Of a DNA stretch of 64,000 bases, positions 19,306 through 27,573 are shown one piece after another. The notes beneath the pieces were generated by a model. That model worked only from the letters and a program-made list of their open reading frames with translations. It did no database searches and had not been told where the DNA came from. The first letter of the stretch is position 1. Each line of letters starts with the position of its first letter. This stretch comes from CAVRUH01 sp963822595 (GTDB lineage Bacteria > Chlamydiota > Chlamydiia > Chlamydiales > Waddliaceae): positions 868,001 through 932,000 of the forward strand of contig CAWGIG010000001.1 in assembly GCA_963822595.1 (NCBI GenBank), given 5' to 3'. Made by a program: the position numbers and the translations under genes.

Positions 19306-20184
19306 ATGTTAGAAGATCCAAGATTCCAATATCCCCAACCGCCTTTTCCTAAACAACCTCAGAAAGCCCCTGGTTTAGGGTCAGAAATGACTCCAAAACC
19401 TGATCATGGAGAAACCAGTTACAAAGGTAGTGGCCAATTAAAAGGTCGCAAAGCATTGATTACCGGAGGAGATTCAGGTATTGGTCGAGCGGTAGCTATT
19501 GCGTTCGCAAGAGAGGGCGCAGATGTGGCCATAGTTTATCTACCCTCTGAAGAAAAGGACGCAAAACAAGTTATTGAATTGATTGAAAAAGAGGGAAGAA
19601 AGGCCGTAGCTATTCCCGGCGATATCAAAAATGAAGACTTTTGTAATTCGCTCGTGAATACAGCTGTAAAATCTCTAGGCGGATTGGATATTCTTGTAAA
19701 CAATGCAGCTAAACAAACATCGAAACCTTCCATTCTTGAAATTACGACAGAAGATTTTGATAAAACCATGAAGACGAATCTTTATTCTCTTTTTTGGATA
19801 ACAAAGGCCGTCATTCCTCATCTGAAGCCCGGATCTGCAATCATTAATACAACATCGATTCAAGCGTATCAGCCATCGGATTATCTTGTTGATTATGCAA
19901 TAACGAAAGCAGGGATCATGAATTTCACTAAATCCCTTTCTAAATTTTTAATCGAAAAAGGAATCAGAATCAATGGCGTAGCACCTGGTCCATTTTGGAC
20001 ACCTTTACAACCTAGTGGGGGACAAACGCAAGATAAATTAGAGAAATTTGGTAGCGAGGTCCCTTTGGGGCGGCCGGGGCAACCTGTTGAACTTGCGCCT
20101 GTTTTTGTTTTGCTTGCCTCCCAAAAAGGTAGTTATATTACTGGTGAAATATATGGTGTTACCGGAGGAGTAGGGATTGCTTGA
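19306..20184 (+). CDS. NADP(H)-dependent short-chain dehydrogenase (YghA/GSP39-like)
   Basis: 292 residues. The N-terminal tail (PRFQYPQPPFPKQPQ) and PGLGSEMTPKPDHGE segment mark the general stress protein 39/YghA subgroup, aldehyde reductases linked to stress. The dinucleotide motif is TGGDSGIG at 53-60, and the catalytic set is Ser184, Tyr197 and Lys201 (DYAITK). It has its own strong promoter and ribosome site and ends in an intrinsic terminator, so it is a single-gene unit. It lies inside the accessory insertion between mcsA and frr. Confidence 0.88.
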   Translation: MLEDPRFQYPQPPFPKQPQKAPGLGSEMTPKPDHGETSYKGSGQLKGRKALITGGDSGIGRAVAIAFAREGADVAIVYLPSEEKDAKQVIELIEKEGRKAVAIPGDIKNEDFCNSLVNTAVKSLGGLDILVNNAAKQTSKPSILEITTEDFDKTMKTNLYSLFWITKAVIPHLKPGSAIINTTSIQAYQPSDYLVDYAITKAGIMNFTKSLSKFLIEKGIRINGVAPGPFWTPLQPSGGQTQDKLEKFGSEVPLGRPGQPVELAPVFVLLASQKGSYITGEIYGVTGGVGIA

Positions 20185-20188
20185 ATCT

Positions 20189-20214
20189 ATGGGCCGTTTT
20201 CACGGCCCATTTTA
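20189..20214 (+). terminator. Terminator of the short-chain dehydrogenase gene
   Basis: ATGGGCCG and CGGCCCAT pair around a six-base loop and are followed by TTTT. Confidence 0.8.
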
Positions 20215-20222
20215 ACTACGGA

Positions 20223-20522
20223 TTAGTTGAAATTAATTTTGTCAACAACTGGAAAAGTTCCAGCCATTGTGGCGTAGCTAGGAATCTTTATTATTTTTTC
20301 AATTTTTTCCTCTAGTTCAGAATTTTTGGTTTGCATTTTTACAACTGCAGAACCGTACATATCGATGCCGCATTTGTACGCTTCCCCTTGCCACACACGA
20401 TTGAAAATGATAGTTACTTTATTACCTTCAAAGTCATAATCTTTTTGATAAGTCTGAGTTGTCTTATCTACAGTAGAATAGATAAGTTGAACGTCTTGTT
20501 TAAGAGTGTCGAGCGGTGACAT
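20223..20522 (-). CDS. Hypothetical 99-residue protein
   Basis: The start at 20522 (MSPLDTLKQD) has AAAGGAG upstream; the frame is open to 20654 with no further ribosome site. It contains no membrane segment or known motif. Its C-terminal half (EEKIEKIIKIPSYATMAGTFPVVDKINFN) loosely resembles the ends of the paralogous proteins at 52746 and 53792 (DEKIEQAVASFF, FPAMFGAPAMPVFDEVKING), so it may be a distant third member. That similarity is by eye. Confidence 0.6.
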   Translation of the reverse strand: MSPLDTLKQDVQLIYSTVDKTTQTYQKDYDFEGNKVTIIFNRVWQGEAYKCGIDMYGSAVVKMQTKNSELEEKIEKIIKIPSYATMAGTFPVVDKINFN

Positions 20523-20797
20523 TTTTTTCTCCTTTGTTATTGTTTTTGCAAATACGAACTTTCGAGCCTTATTTGGAGGCTTATATATCAATTTCAAACA
20601 TAAAGATTCAATGAAATAATTTACCGAGGGTGTAACTTTTCTGGTGGTAAACATTAAACGACGCCCTAGTATGAATGCAAATATTTTTGAATATTTTGAT
20701 TTGCTAATTTTGGTATTATGTACATCGAGTAAAGTGTTTATTAAAAAAAATTCTTAGTTCCCAAAAAGTTTAAGCGCGTTTTTGAACGCGACTTTCG

Positions 20798-21041
20798 TTA
20801 CGCTGAAGGCGTTATTTATATCAGCCTATGGCATCGCCATAGGTAGATTTGAGAAATTCTTGCACGCTGAAGGCGTGAGTTATAGGGTTTCAGATGTCAC
20901 TATAACTGTTCGTGTATTGGAACTTTATAAATGTATCGTGCTTTCACCTTTTACTATAACGCACGCCTTCAGCGTGCCTGAATTTTTTGCACCCCCCTAT
21001 GGCGATGCCATAGGCTGATATAAATTACGCCTTCAGCGTAA
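20798..21041. repeat. 244-bp nested palindrome
   Basis: The left arm (20798-20885) and right arm (20954-21041) are complementary over about 88 bases, with a nearly perfect outer 46 bases and a looser inner part. Each arm contains smaller palindromes: CCTATGGCATCGCCATAGG, and ACGCTGAAGGCGT twice. It fills most of the 700-base gap between two minus-strand genes (20523-21223). A short hairpin (CGCGTTTTTGAACGCG) precedes it at about 20775. No gene is seen in this gap. Confidence 0.85.
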
Positions 21042-21223
21042 GATGAATATTACACAAAAAAATGTCGGAAATCAGAGTGGAAACTTATCAGATTTTACTA
21101 TCAGATTGATCGATTTATCGCACCCCAGGCTGTGCATGCATAAGCGCGTAACTAGGAAATTTAGCATTTATCCCCACGACACCTTTCACTGTGAGGCCTG
21201 ACGCTAAACTTGAGTAGGGCCTT

Positions 21224-21970
21224 TCATTGTATGATTTGAGATTTAATTTTTTGTACGTCGGATGAGTGCTTTTCTATTCTTTCTTTCAGTTCATTGGTGT
21301 CTGCATAAGAATCTTTTAGATATTGTTCAACGCTTGCTATTAGCTCAGCGTGATGTGCCCGTTTTAAATTTGCAGTGTGGATAAGTTCTTCAACAGTATG
21401 AGGGGATTGCTTAGATAATACGGGATAATTTGAAAATTGAAACATCAGATTATCGAATTGTGGATCCTTTGAGGCATCACCGGCGTGTTGATCATCACGA
21501 CTTATCTCTGTTCGATTCTCCTCTGATACACCATTTAATCGCATTTCAATTTCATCTAGTTGAATTTTCCCTTCTTTTAAAATAGCTCTTGCATCATTAA
21601 GTGCGGTTTCTAGAACAAGAAGTAAATTTTTTCTTTCCTCGATTTGTGTTTCGCATAATTGAATAAATTCATCATATGCATCCTTCAGAGGGTCGCGTTT
21701 TTTTGTAGGTTCATTTTCATCTAACGCGAACAATAAGGCTACAGCAGCTATGGTTAGGATTGTGAAGCATATACCTGCACTCAATGAAAGAGGAAATATG
21801 CTAAAGTAAACTACCGCGGGTAATGCACATAAAGTAATTCTCTGAAGGGCCAGAAAAAAAAATTTGGAAAAGGAACTTACTTTACTATTTGTATTTGACG
21901 TATCGGTAGATTCGGGAGTTTTTAGATCCTCCAACGGGGGAGTGTGAACTACTTGACTACAATCAATCAT
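21224..21970 (-). CDS. Inc-like protein: bilobed hydrophobic domain plus coiled coil
   Basis: 248 residues. A hydrophilic N-terminus (1-35, rich in Ser/Thr) precedes two adjacent membrane segments (about 37-58 and 61-83) joined by a very short loop. The remaining 160 residues are largely coiled coil. This bilobed arrangement is the hallmark of chlamydial inclusion membrane proteins, which are type III secreted and expose their tails to the host cytosol. Family assignment rests on architecture alone. It sits alone on the minus strand, with tRNA genes upstream. Confidence 0.65.
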   Translation of the reverse strand: MIDCSQVVHTPPLEDLKTPESTDTSNTNSKVSSFSKFFFLALQRITLCALPAVVYFSIFPLSLSAGICFTILTIAAVALLFALDENEPTKKRDPLKDAYDEFIQLCETQIEERKNLLLVLETALNDARAILKEGKIQLDEIEMRLNGVSEENRTEISRDDQHAGDASKDPQFDNLMFQFSNYPVLSKQSPHTVEELIHTANLKRAHHAELIASVEQYLKDSYADTNELKERIEKHSSDVQKIKSQIIQ

Positions 21971-22056
21971 AAATTCTTTCCTTTTAAATTGATATTATTA
22001 TATCAAAATTAAAATAAAAAGCAAGTTTTATAACTAATTTAAAACCTTCTTCAAAA

Positions 22057-22092
22057 AAAAAGATGTTATAACTTACGTTATAACATCTTTTT
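22057..22092 (-). terminator. Terminator of the tRNA-Glu/tRNA-Lys unit
   Basis: A perfect 16-base stem (AAAAAGATGTTATAAC) with a four-base loop lies just past tRNA-Lys. On the minus strand it runs into a T tract of eight or more. Confidence 0.85.
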
Positions 22093-22098
22093 GTCTTA

Positions 22099-22171
22099 TG
22101 AGTCGTATTGGACTCGAACCAATGACTCCCTCATTAAAAGTGAGGTGCTCTACCGACTGAGCTAACGACTC
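22099..22171 (-). tRNA. tRNA-Lys (UUU)
   Basis: Reverse-strand cloverleaf: acceptor GAGTCGT/ACGACTC, D-arm TAGCTCAGTCGGTAGAGC, anticodon loop CTTTTAA with TTT, and T-arm GGTTCGAGTCC. CCA is not encoded. It follows tRNA-Glu after three bases. Confidence 0.95.
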
Positions 22172-22174
22172 TTT

Positions 22175-22249
22175 TGACCCCAAGGGGATTCGAACCCCTG
22201 TTACCGGAATGAAAATCCGATGTCCTAGACCGGGCTAGACGATGGGGCC
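22175..22249 (-). tRNA. tRNA-Glu (UUC)
   Basis: Reverse-strand cloverleaf: acceptor GGCCCCA pairing with TGGGGTC (one G-U), anticodon loop TTTTCAT with TTC, and T-arm GGGGTTCGAATCCCC. Chlamydiae use tRNA-Glu for protein synthesis and for the 5-aminolevulinate route that feeds HemB. Confidence 0.95.
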
Positions 22250-22295
22250 TGTAAAGAGGTTCCATCTTACAGAATTTTCTCTTTTTTCGCAAACA

Positions 22296-22847
22296 CTAAA
22301 TTGTGGATACCTCTTTTTCTTTTACGGCGGATAAATCATCTGCCTTCTTACAGTAGCTGTCAGTGAGTTCTTGAATTTTTTTCTCTGTACTTTTGAGAAT
22401 ATCTTCACTGATATCCCCGTCATTTTTTTGCTTTCTGGCAAGCTCGTTACCATCTCGACGTATATTTCGAATGCTAATCTTCGATTCCTCACGCTTCTTA
22501 TGGCATAATTTTACCATTTCGGCACGCAAATTCGAGTCCATCTGAGGAATGTTAATTCGAACCACATTAGCCTCCACAATAGGTCTAAAGCCCAAACTTG
22601 AGGCTTCTATGGCTTTTCCAATGGGTCCCACATTGCTCGGATCAAAAGGTGTAATCAAAATTTGTCTTGCTTCGGGCGTAGTAATGCTTGCCAGGTCTCT
22701 CAATTTCATGAGGGATCCATAGGTGTTTACCATTATTTTATCGAGCATTCCAGGATTGGCATGGCCTGTGCGAATGGCCTTGAGTTCTTCTTTAAGGTGC
22801 TCAAGCGCGGTTTTCATTTTATCTTCGGTCTGATTGACGATATTCAT
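22296..22847 (-). CDS. frr: Ribosome recycling factor
   Basis: 183 residues, standard length. With EF-G it splits post-termination ribosomes. Family segments include EELKAIRTGHANPGMLDKI, ITPFDPSNVGPIGKAI and RREESKISIRNIRRDGNE-like helices. AAGGAG precedes the ATG. In C. trachomatis frr is followed upstream by pyrH and then tsf; here only 123 bases with a terminator hairpin separate it from tsf, so pyrH is missing and frr needs its own promoter. Confidence 0.93.
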   Translation of the reverse strand: MNIVNQTEDKMKTALEHLKEELKAIRTGHANPGMLDKIMVNTYGSLMKLRDLASITTPEARQILITPFDPSNVGPIGKAIEASSLGFRPIVEANVVRINIPQMDSNLRAEMVKLCHKKREESKISIRNIRRDGNELARKQKNDGDISEDILKSTEKKIQELTDSYCKKADDLSAVKEKEVSTI

Positions 22848-22924
22848 TATTTTTCTCCTTAAACATGTAAGTAAATAGAATCTACGACTTTGAATTTTTC
22901 GGCAAGTATCTTTACAAAAAAAAA

Positions 22925-22948
22925 GCGCAGCGATCGAAATCGCTGCGC
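22925..22948 (-). terminator. Intrinsic terminator after tsf
   Basis: GCGCAGCGAT and ATCGCTGCGC pair around CGAA. On the minus strand it is followed by a run of eight or nine T. It separates tsf from frr. Confidence 0.9.
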
Positions 22949-22970
22949 CTTTCTTTAACCAGTATTGAAA

Positions 22971-23822
22971 CTAGTTTGCTTGGCCTACGTTCCATCGAGT
23001 AAAGGAAACGACTGAAAGAGGCTTGCCATTCTTCTTTGCTTGCGCTTCAACGAGTTGGGCTATTGTCATTGCATCATCTCTGATATACTTCTGACGGTTG
23101 AGGCAGGCTGCATCATAGAATGCATTCAGTTTGCCTTCAACAATCTTTTCTATCATATTTTCAGGCTTTCCCTGTATTTGATGTCTAACGATATCTTTTT
23201 CTCTTTCAAGAACATCGGCAGGAACATCTTTTGGGGAAACATAATCCGGAGCTGCTGCAGCAACATGCATCGCGATGTCTTTTGCTAGCTGCTCTTCATC
23301 GCCGCTACCGTCAATTTCGACCACTGTAAGGATTTTTCCACCAAGGTGAGAGTAAATACCAACGCTATGTGTTGGGCTCTTCGCATAGGTTTTGATCCTT
23401 CTAATCTGGATGTTTTCTCCGATCGCTTGAACAATAGTCGCACGGTATTCGTCGATAGTGAGGCTTTTATCCTTTGAATACTTCTGTTTAAGGAACTCTT
23501 CAAGGGATTTAGGGTGAGTTGCAGCAACGTCTTCAGCGATGTTTTTTAGAAAGTCCTGAAAACGGTCATTTCTAACAACAAAGTCTGTTTCGGCGTTGAC
23601 TTCAACAATGGCAAAGGTGTTGCCATTCTGTGAAGAGACAATCATCCCTTCTTTAGTCTCACGACCTTCTTTTTTAACTGCAGAAGCCATTCCCGACTTA
23701 CGGAGGTTTTCGATGGCTTTTTCAATATCGCCACCTGATTCCTCGAGAGCTTCCTTGCACTTTCCCATACCCACGCCTGTTCTATCGCGAAGGTCTTTAA
23801 TCATTTGTGCAGTGATCGCCAT
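22971..23822 (-). CDS. tsf: Translation elongation factor Ts
   Basis: 283 residues. Exchanges GDP for GTP on EF-Tu. The UBA-like start (MIKDLRDRTGVGMGKCKEAL) and the TDFVVRND segment that contacts EF-Tu are intact. Its ribosome site AAGGAGG lies in the tail of rpsB, and its ATG overlaps the predicted rpsB stop (TAATG), so tsf is normally coupled to rpsB translation. Confidence 0.94.
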   Translation of the reverse strand: MAITAQMIKDLRDRTGVGMGKCKEALEESGGDIEKAIENLRKSGMASAVKKEGRETKEGMIVSSQNGNTFAIVEVNAETDFVVRNDRFQDFLKNIAEDVAATHPKSLEEFLKQKYSKDKSLTIDEYRATIVQAIGENIQIRRIKTYAKSPTHSVGIYSHLGGKILTVVEIDGSGDEEQLAKDIAMHVAAAAPDYVSPKDVPADVLEREKDIVRHQIQGKPENMIEKIVEGKLNAFYDAACLNRQKYIRDDAMTIAQLVEAQAKKNGKPLSVVSFTRWNVGQAN

Positions 23823-24659
23823 TAGTCTTCCTCCTTAATAGAGGAGCCTGGACGCTTTTTCGAATGAACTTCTTCTTCTTCACCATCAGACTCTCTATCT
23901 TCCTTAATAGCGAGTACTTTCATCTCGTTTTTCTGTCGATAATTGCATTTGAAAGAGACTGAAGAATAACTTTAATGCTCTTCAGAGCATCATCGTTACA
24001 AGCGATAACGTGTTGAATAGGATCAGGATCGCAGTTAGTATCGACGAGAGCCATAACCGGAATGCCCAATTTATTAGCTTCGGCAACGGCTAAGTGTTCT
24101 TTACTAGGATCAACGATAATAACCAATCCCGGGGGTTTGCTCATAGAACGGATACCGGATAAGTTCTTATCCAATTTAATTTGATCTTTAGAAAGGAGAG
24201 ACATTTCTTTCTTTTTAAGGCCTTCTCCGCCTGAAGCGATTTTTTTTTCGATGCGCTCCAATTTTTTCACGGATTGACGGATGGTTGTTAAGTTGGTGAG
24301 AGCATCCGCCTAACCATCTTTCGCAAACATAAAATTCGCCGCATTCTTCTGCAAGTTCGCGAACAACAGCTTTCGCTTGTTTTTTTGTTCCGACGAAAAG
24401 AATGGATTTATGTTTGGAGACGAGATCGCTAACGACTTCTACTGCGTCGCGGATTTGTTGCAGAGTTTTTGCGAGGTCGATGATATATAAACCGTTGCGT
24501 TCCTCAAAAATGAATCGTCTTCATTTTTGGGTTCCATCGGCGCGTTTGGTGTCCAAAATGTGCGCCGGCTTCTAGGAGATCTTTAATCCTTATGCTGAGT
24601 TCAACTTCTTGTGTTGCCAAGCCTTGTCCCTCTTTTTTGTTGACTACGGCATCCCACAC
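23822..24659 (-). pseudogene. rpsB: 30S ribosomal protein S2, reading frame disrupted by several indels
   Basis: The S2 protein is readable end to end but in three frames. Frame 1 gives IKDLLEAGAHFGHQTRRWNP and then hits a stop near 24515; one extra base there restores EERNGLYIIDLAKT. Near 24299-24308 RWLGG is followed by a compound change (one base lost, two gained), after which KKLERIEKK continues in the third frame to 23920. A missing A near 23927-23932 cuts off the acidic tail (EDRESDGEEEEVHSKKR), whose restored frame ends at the tsf start. The start is probably GTG at 24659, or ATG at 24652 with another indel. rpsB is essential, so sequencing error or a second copy must be considered. 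Confidence 0.85.
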
Positions 24660-24718
24660 TTAATGGTGAGATTTCGGTCTTGGTTAAAAATATTTACTGA
24701 TCTACTGAAATAAAACAT

Positions 24719-24789
24719 AGCGCCTGATCAGAATCGAACTGACACTCGTAGCTTGGAAGGCTACTGTTCTACCATTGAACTACAGGCGC
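24719..24789 (-). tRNA. tRNA-Gly (UCC)
   Basis: Reverse-strand cloverleaf: acceptor GCGCCTG/CAGGCGC, D-arm TAGTTCAATGGTAGAAC, anticodon loop CTTCCAA with TCC, and T-arm CAGTTCGATTCTG. It lies about 60 bases upstream of rpsB in the same direction and may share its transcript. Confidence 0.95.
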
Positions 24790-24857
24790 GAAGAGTAGAT
24801 GATTATCCTAAAAAGCCCTATTAATTGCAATTGTGTTTTTTTCTTTTGCAAAAAAAA

Positions 24858-25346
24858 TCACAGCCGATGATAAATCCACTCCACCGGAGCTTCCCCATTA
24901 TAAGGAAGATACCCATGAAAAGGCCTCGGATCACTATCAAACACTAAAGGCAAAAAATACCTGTCCCCAGGCCACATCGGAAGGGCGTCCATGGACTCAA
25001 TATCGACCCATTCCAGGTCGCCTTCGGGGGATTTTTCATTCGGCGTCCCTTTAAATTCCTCTATTATAAAGACAAAACCGAGCCAATTTTCGTTTTTTGG
25101 ACCGAATCCGGTCCAGTTTATGGTGCCCCGGAGGTGCATTTTGACCACTTCTATGCCGGCTTCCTCGAGGATTTCCCGTTTCATGCAGGCGGCGACGTCT
25201 TCATTCATGTCCATTTTGCCTCCGAGGCCGTTATATTTGCCGATTTGATCATCATCGTGTCTGGCGTTACGATGGACCATTAAAACCTGCTTTTTATTCG
25301 GGCTGAGGATATAGCCAAGAGTGCCTACGATAGGAGTATAGCGCAT
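24858..25346 (-). CDS. Nudix hydrolase, MutT/8-oxo-dGTPase type
   Basis: 162 residues. A complete Nudix box runs from G43 to I65 (GKMDMNE, then REILEEAGI). The N-terminus (TLGYILSPNKKQVLMVHR) and the C-terminal WPGDRYFLPLVFD resemble the MTH1/YtkD-like 8-oxo-dGTP diphosphatase group. It would hydrolyse oxidised or other nucleoside triphosphates in the cytoplasm. Single gene, transcribed toward tRNA-Gly. Confidence 0.85.
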   Translation of the reverse strand: MRYTPIVGTLGYILSPNKKQVLMVHRNARHDDDQIGKYNGLGGKMDMNEDVAACMKREILEEAGIEVVKMHLRGTINWTGFGPKNENWLGFVFIIEEFKGTPNEKSPEGDLEWVDIESMDALPMWPGDRYFLPLVFDSDPRPFHGYLPYNGEAPVEWIYHRL

Positions 25347-25514
25347 AATTAACCTATGATTAGTGTGGGAAGGGATATCCTATGGACTTATCTGCAATAA
25401 GTCAAGGTATTTACTGCTAAAAATGGGGTAAAAAAGAAAAGACTGTTCAAGAATCCGCTAAAGTGTGTATAATGATAGTATCTCAAGGATCTATTTTGGA
25501 TCTTAGAGGTTATT

Positions 25515-25592
25515 ATGAATCTTAAAGCCCTGATCATTTTTACATTAAGCTTATTTGTGAGTCTTGAGTGGAAGAGTGTAGGGGAAGAGTAA
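25515..25592 (+). CDS. Possible 25-residue leader peptide before the RRM gene
   Basis: ATG to TAA encodes MNLKALIIFTLSLFVSLEWK and five more residues, a hydrophobic signal-like peptide. AGAGG lies upstream and the stop is nine bases before the RRM start codon. It might be a small membrane peptide or a translated leader. It could also be a chance frame. Confidence 0.3.
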   Translation: MNLKALIIFTLSLFVSLEWKSVGEE

Positions 25593-25601
25593 AGGAAAAA
25601 A

Positions 25602-25907
25602 ATGAAATTATTCGTTGGAAGTCTTCCATTCGACTTCACAGATAAAAGTCTTCAAGACTTGTTCGAACCGCATGGTACTGTAATTAGCGCAAAAATTATT
25701 CTTGATCGCGAAACTGGTCGTTCAAGAGGTTTTGGCTTCGTAGAAATGTCAAGCGAAGGAGAAGCTACAAAAGCTATCCAAGCATTGAATGAATCAAGCC
25801 AAGGTGGCCGTACAATCGTTGTAAAAAAAGCACATGACAGAGAAGAGCGTCCTACTCGTAGTTCGGGTCCTCGTCGTGACAGCAACGAGCGTAATTCAAG
25901 ATACTAG
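25602..25907 (+). CDS. RRM-type RNA-binding protein
   Basis: 101 residues. One RNA recognition motif with RNP2 LFVGSL (3-8) and RNP1 RGFGFVEM (42-49), followed by a short Arg/Ser-rich tail (RSSGPRRDSNERNSRY). Such small RRM proteins, common in cyanobacteria and some other bacteria, bind RNA and often respond to cold. AAAGGA precedes the ATG and a strong terminator follows. The fold is more typical of eukaryotes, but small bacterial members are well known. Confidence 0.92.
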   Translation: MKLFVGSLPFDFTDKSLQDLFEPHGTVISAKIILDRETGRSRGFGFVEMSSEGEATKAIQALNESSQGGRTIVVKKAHDREERPTRSSGPRRDSNERNSRY

Positions 25908-25937
25908 TATCGTTCAGGTTCTGAGCAATATTATTAG

Positions 25938-25969
25938 AGAGGCGGAAATTTTTCCGCCTCTTTTTTTTT
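25938..25969 (+). terminator. Intrinsic terminator of the RRM gene
   Basis: GAGGCGGAAA pairs with TTTCCGCCTC around two bases and is followed by nine T. Confidence 0.92.
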
Positions 25970-25984
25970 GTGATTGGGTTTCTA

Positions 25985-26144
25985 GAAACAAATAACAGGA
26001 TAAGCAGGATCGCAAGCGACAGGATAAAAAAAGGATTAAGAAATAAGAAAAGATTTGTTATTTTTTTAATTTCTTTTTCTCCTTTCTTATCCTTTTTTTA
26101 TCCTGCCGCTTGCGATCCTGCTTATCCTGTTATTTGTGTCTATG
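25985..26144. repeat. AGGATAAG palindromic element, copy C
   Basis: A 160-bp inverted repeat between the convergent RRM and abiEii genes. The arms AACAGGATAAGCAGGATCGC and complement are intact, with a GCGAC/GCCGC mismatch between them. The right end TTATTTGTGTCTATGAG equals that of copy D. The stop codon of abiEii (TAG, 26140-26142) is inside the right end. It starts about 16 bases after a separate terminator, so it is not needed to end the RRM transcript. Confidence 0.88.
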
Positions 26145-26979
26145 AGACCATCCAGCCATTAATACTTTCCACGACACTACGTATCTCCGATGGCAAATTG
26201 CCTTTGGCCACCAACGAGGATCGATACCTTTCCCACCCCTTTTGGAGTTCATCAAAACTCGTTTCATTGAAATCGATCGGCAAACGCAAAGGCGTCCTTC
26301 TATGACTGAATACCGCTTCAATCGCCATTTTAGCTTCTTCAGGGTTGAGAGCACCTTTTTCATTCACCATACTGTATAAATCATGAAAATCCTTCATCCG
26401 GCTATTCTCTTTGCCGAGATAAACAACTGTTTCCAATTTCTCTGCAAAAACAAATTCCATCGGATAGCAGGCAAGAGAGATCTCTTTCTCGAATAAGGGT
26501 CCTTTAGAGTTTGCCAACAAAAGAACTTCCTTCTCCTCTCCTTTTACATGATCTCCGAAGCCGAGATCGATGAATAACGAGAATCGATTTTGGAAAAAAT
26601 GGGAGTCGACACGGACCTGTGCCCCCGGATAATTGACGTGAAAATGATTTAGGGGCTCAACTTTTACATTTTTAAAGACAAAGCCATCATTGATATCGCA
26701 AGCGATGATTTCTTCGATGACTTTCTGTAGGGTATTTGCATCTCTTTCGAGGTTTTCTATGGAGAAATCGAGATCTTTTGTTTCCCGTCCAATATTGAGG
26801 TATTTTGCTAGGAGAGTCCCTCCTTTTAGAACGAAATTGCTCCGATATTTAGAATTGCATAAGCGCGCGAGGAATCGATCCGAGACTACATTGTGCCAAA
26901 TAACAGCAGGGGTCAGATTGCGTTCTTTGGCGATAAGCTGCAGTCGCTTTTTAAATTCATTCTCTAGAAGTGATGTCAT
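26140..26979 (-). CDS. abiEii: AbiEii-type nucleotidyltransferase toxin
   Basis: 279 residues. The nucleotidyltransferase core reads FVLKGGTLLAKYL (GG at 53-54) and then KDLDFS with D69 and D71. The C-terminal AEKLETV and MKDFHDLYSM motifs are those of the AbiEii/AbiGii family. Characterised members add nucleotides to tRNA acceptor ends and cause growth arrest as a type IV toxin. The start overlaps the antitoxin stop by four bases. Its stop codon comes from repeat copy C. Confidence 0.88.
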   Translation of the reverse strand: MTSLLENEFKKRLQLIAKERNLTPAVIWHNVVSDRFLARLCNSKYRSNFVLKGGTLLAKYLNIGRETKDLDFSIENLERDANTLQKVIEEIIACDINDGFVFKNVKVEPLNHFHVNYPGAQVRVDSHFFQNRFSLFIDLGFGDHVKGEEKEVLLLANSKGPLFEKEISLACYPMEFVFAEKLETVVYLGKENSRMKDFHDLYSMVNEKGALNPEEAKMAIEAVFSHRRTPLRLPIDFNETSFDELQKGWERYRSSLVAKGNLPSEIRSVVESINGWMVS

Positions 26980-27566
26980 GTTGTAAACGCCTTTATGTAG
27001 GGGGTGATATTTACCCGTAATGATTTTGCATAGCTTGAAAGTTTAGGTAAATCAGGTTTTTGTGCTTCCGAAGATTTTATATACATTTGAAGAGCCTTGA
27101 TTGCTATTTCATCACTAAGGTATCGAAAGGCATCGATGACCGTTCTTTCGCGATCGAAAATTTTCATTTCGTGTTTTCCGACGAGAACTGTCGTCACGCC
27201 TAAAGTTGTATTTCTCATTCTGACGATGCGCGTATGGGGTCTCTTTGGACATTTGTCCTCATTCGGAACGGCAATCCAATATTCGCGCATAATCTGGTCC
27301 GTAAGACCATAATAGCAAAGCGCTGAAATTAAACAGACTATCCCGCGTGAAATACTTCCCGCCGTAATCACTAGATCTTCAATTTCGAAATCTATCCCTG
27401 TATCCGGCGCGCGATAAACCCCACGACTATATTTTTCAAGAATACCCAGCTTGCAAAAATGAGAAAGCATTCTGGGAGGAACACCTAATTCCTGCGCTTC
27501 GTGGGCTTTAAAAAATCCTTTTTCTAAAAGCGCCTCGATTTCACTTTTATACTTTGTTTTTTCCAT
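26976..27566 (-). CDS. abiEi: AbiEi-type antitoxin and transcriptional regulator
   Basis: 196 residues from the ATG at 27566 (MEKTKYKSEI); the open frame reaches 27602 but would run through the operator palindrome. An N-terminal winged-helix domain (KAHEAQELGVPPRMLSHFCKLG, then SRGVYRAP) precedes the AbiEi C-terminal antitoxin domain (ERTVIDAFRY). In studied systems AbiEi neutralises AbiEii without direct contact and represses its own promoter through inverted repeats. The palindrome just upstream fits that mode. No Shine-Dalgarno sequence is seen. Confidence 0.85.
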   Translation of the reverse strand: MEKTKYKSEIEALLEKGFFKAHEAQELGVPPRMLSHFCKLGILEKYSRGVYRAPDTGIDFEIEDLVITAGSISRGIVCLISALCYYGLTDQIMREYWIAVPNEDKCPKRPHTRIVRMRNTTLGVTTVLVGKHEMKIFDRERTVIDAFRYLSDEIAIKALQMYIKSSEAQKPDLPKLSSYAKSLRVNITPYIKAFTT

Positions 27567-27573
27567 ACTGTAC

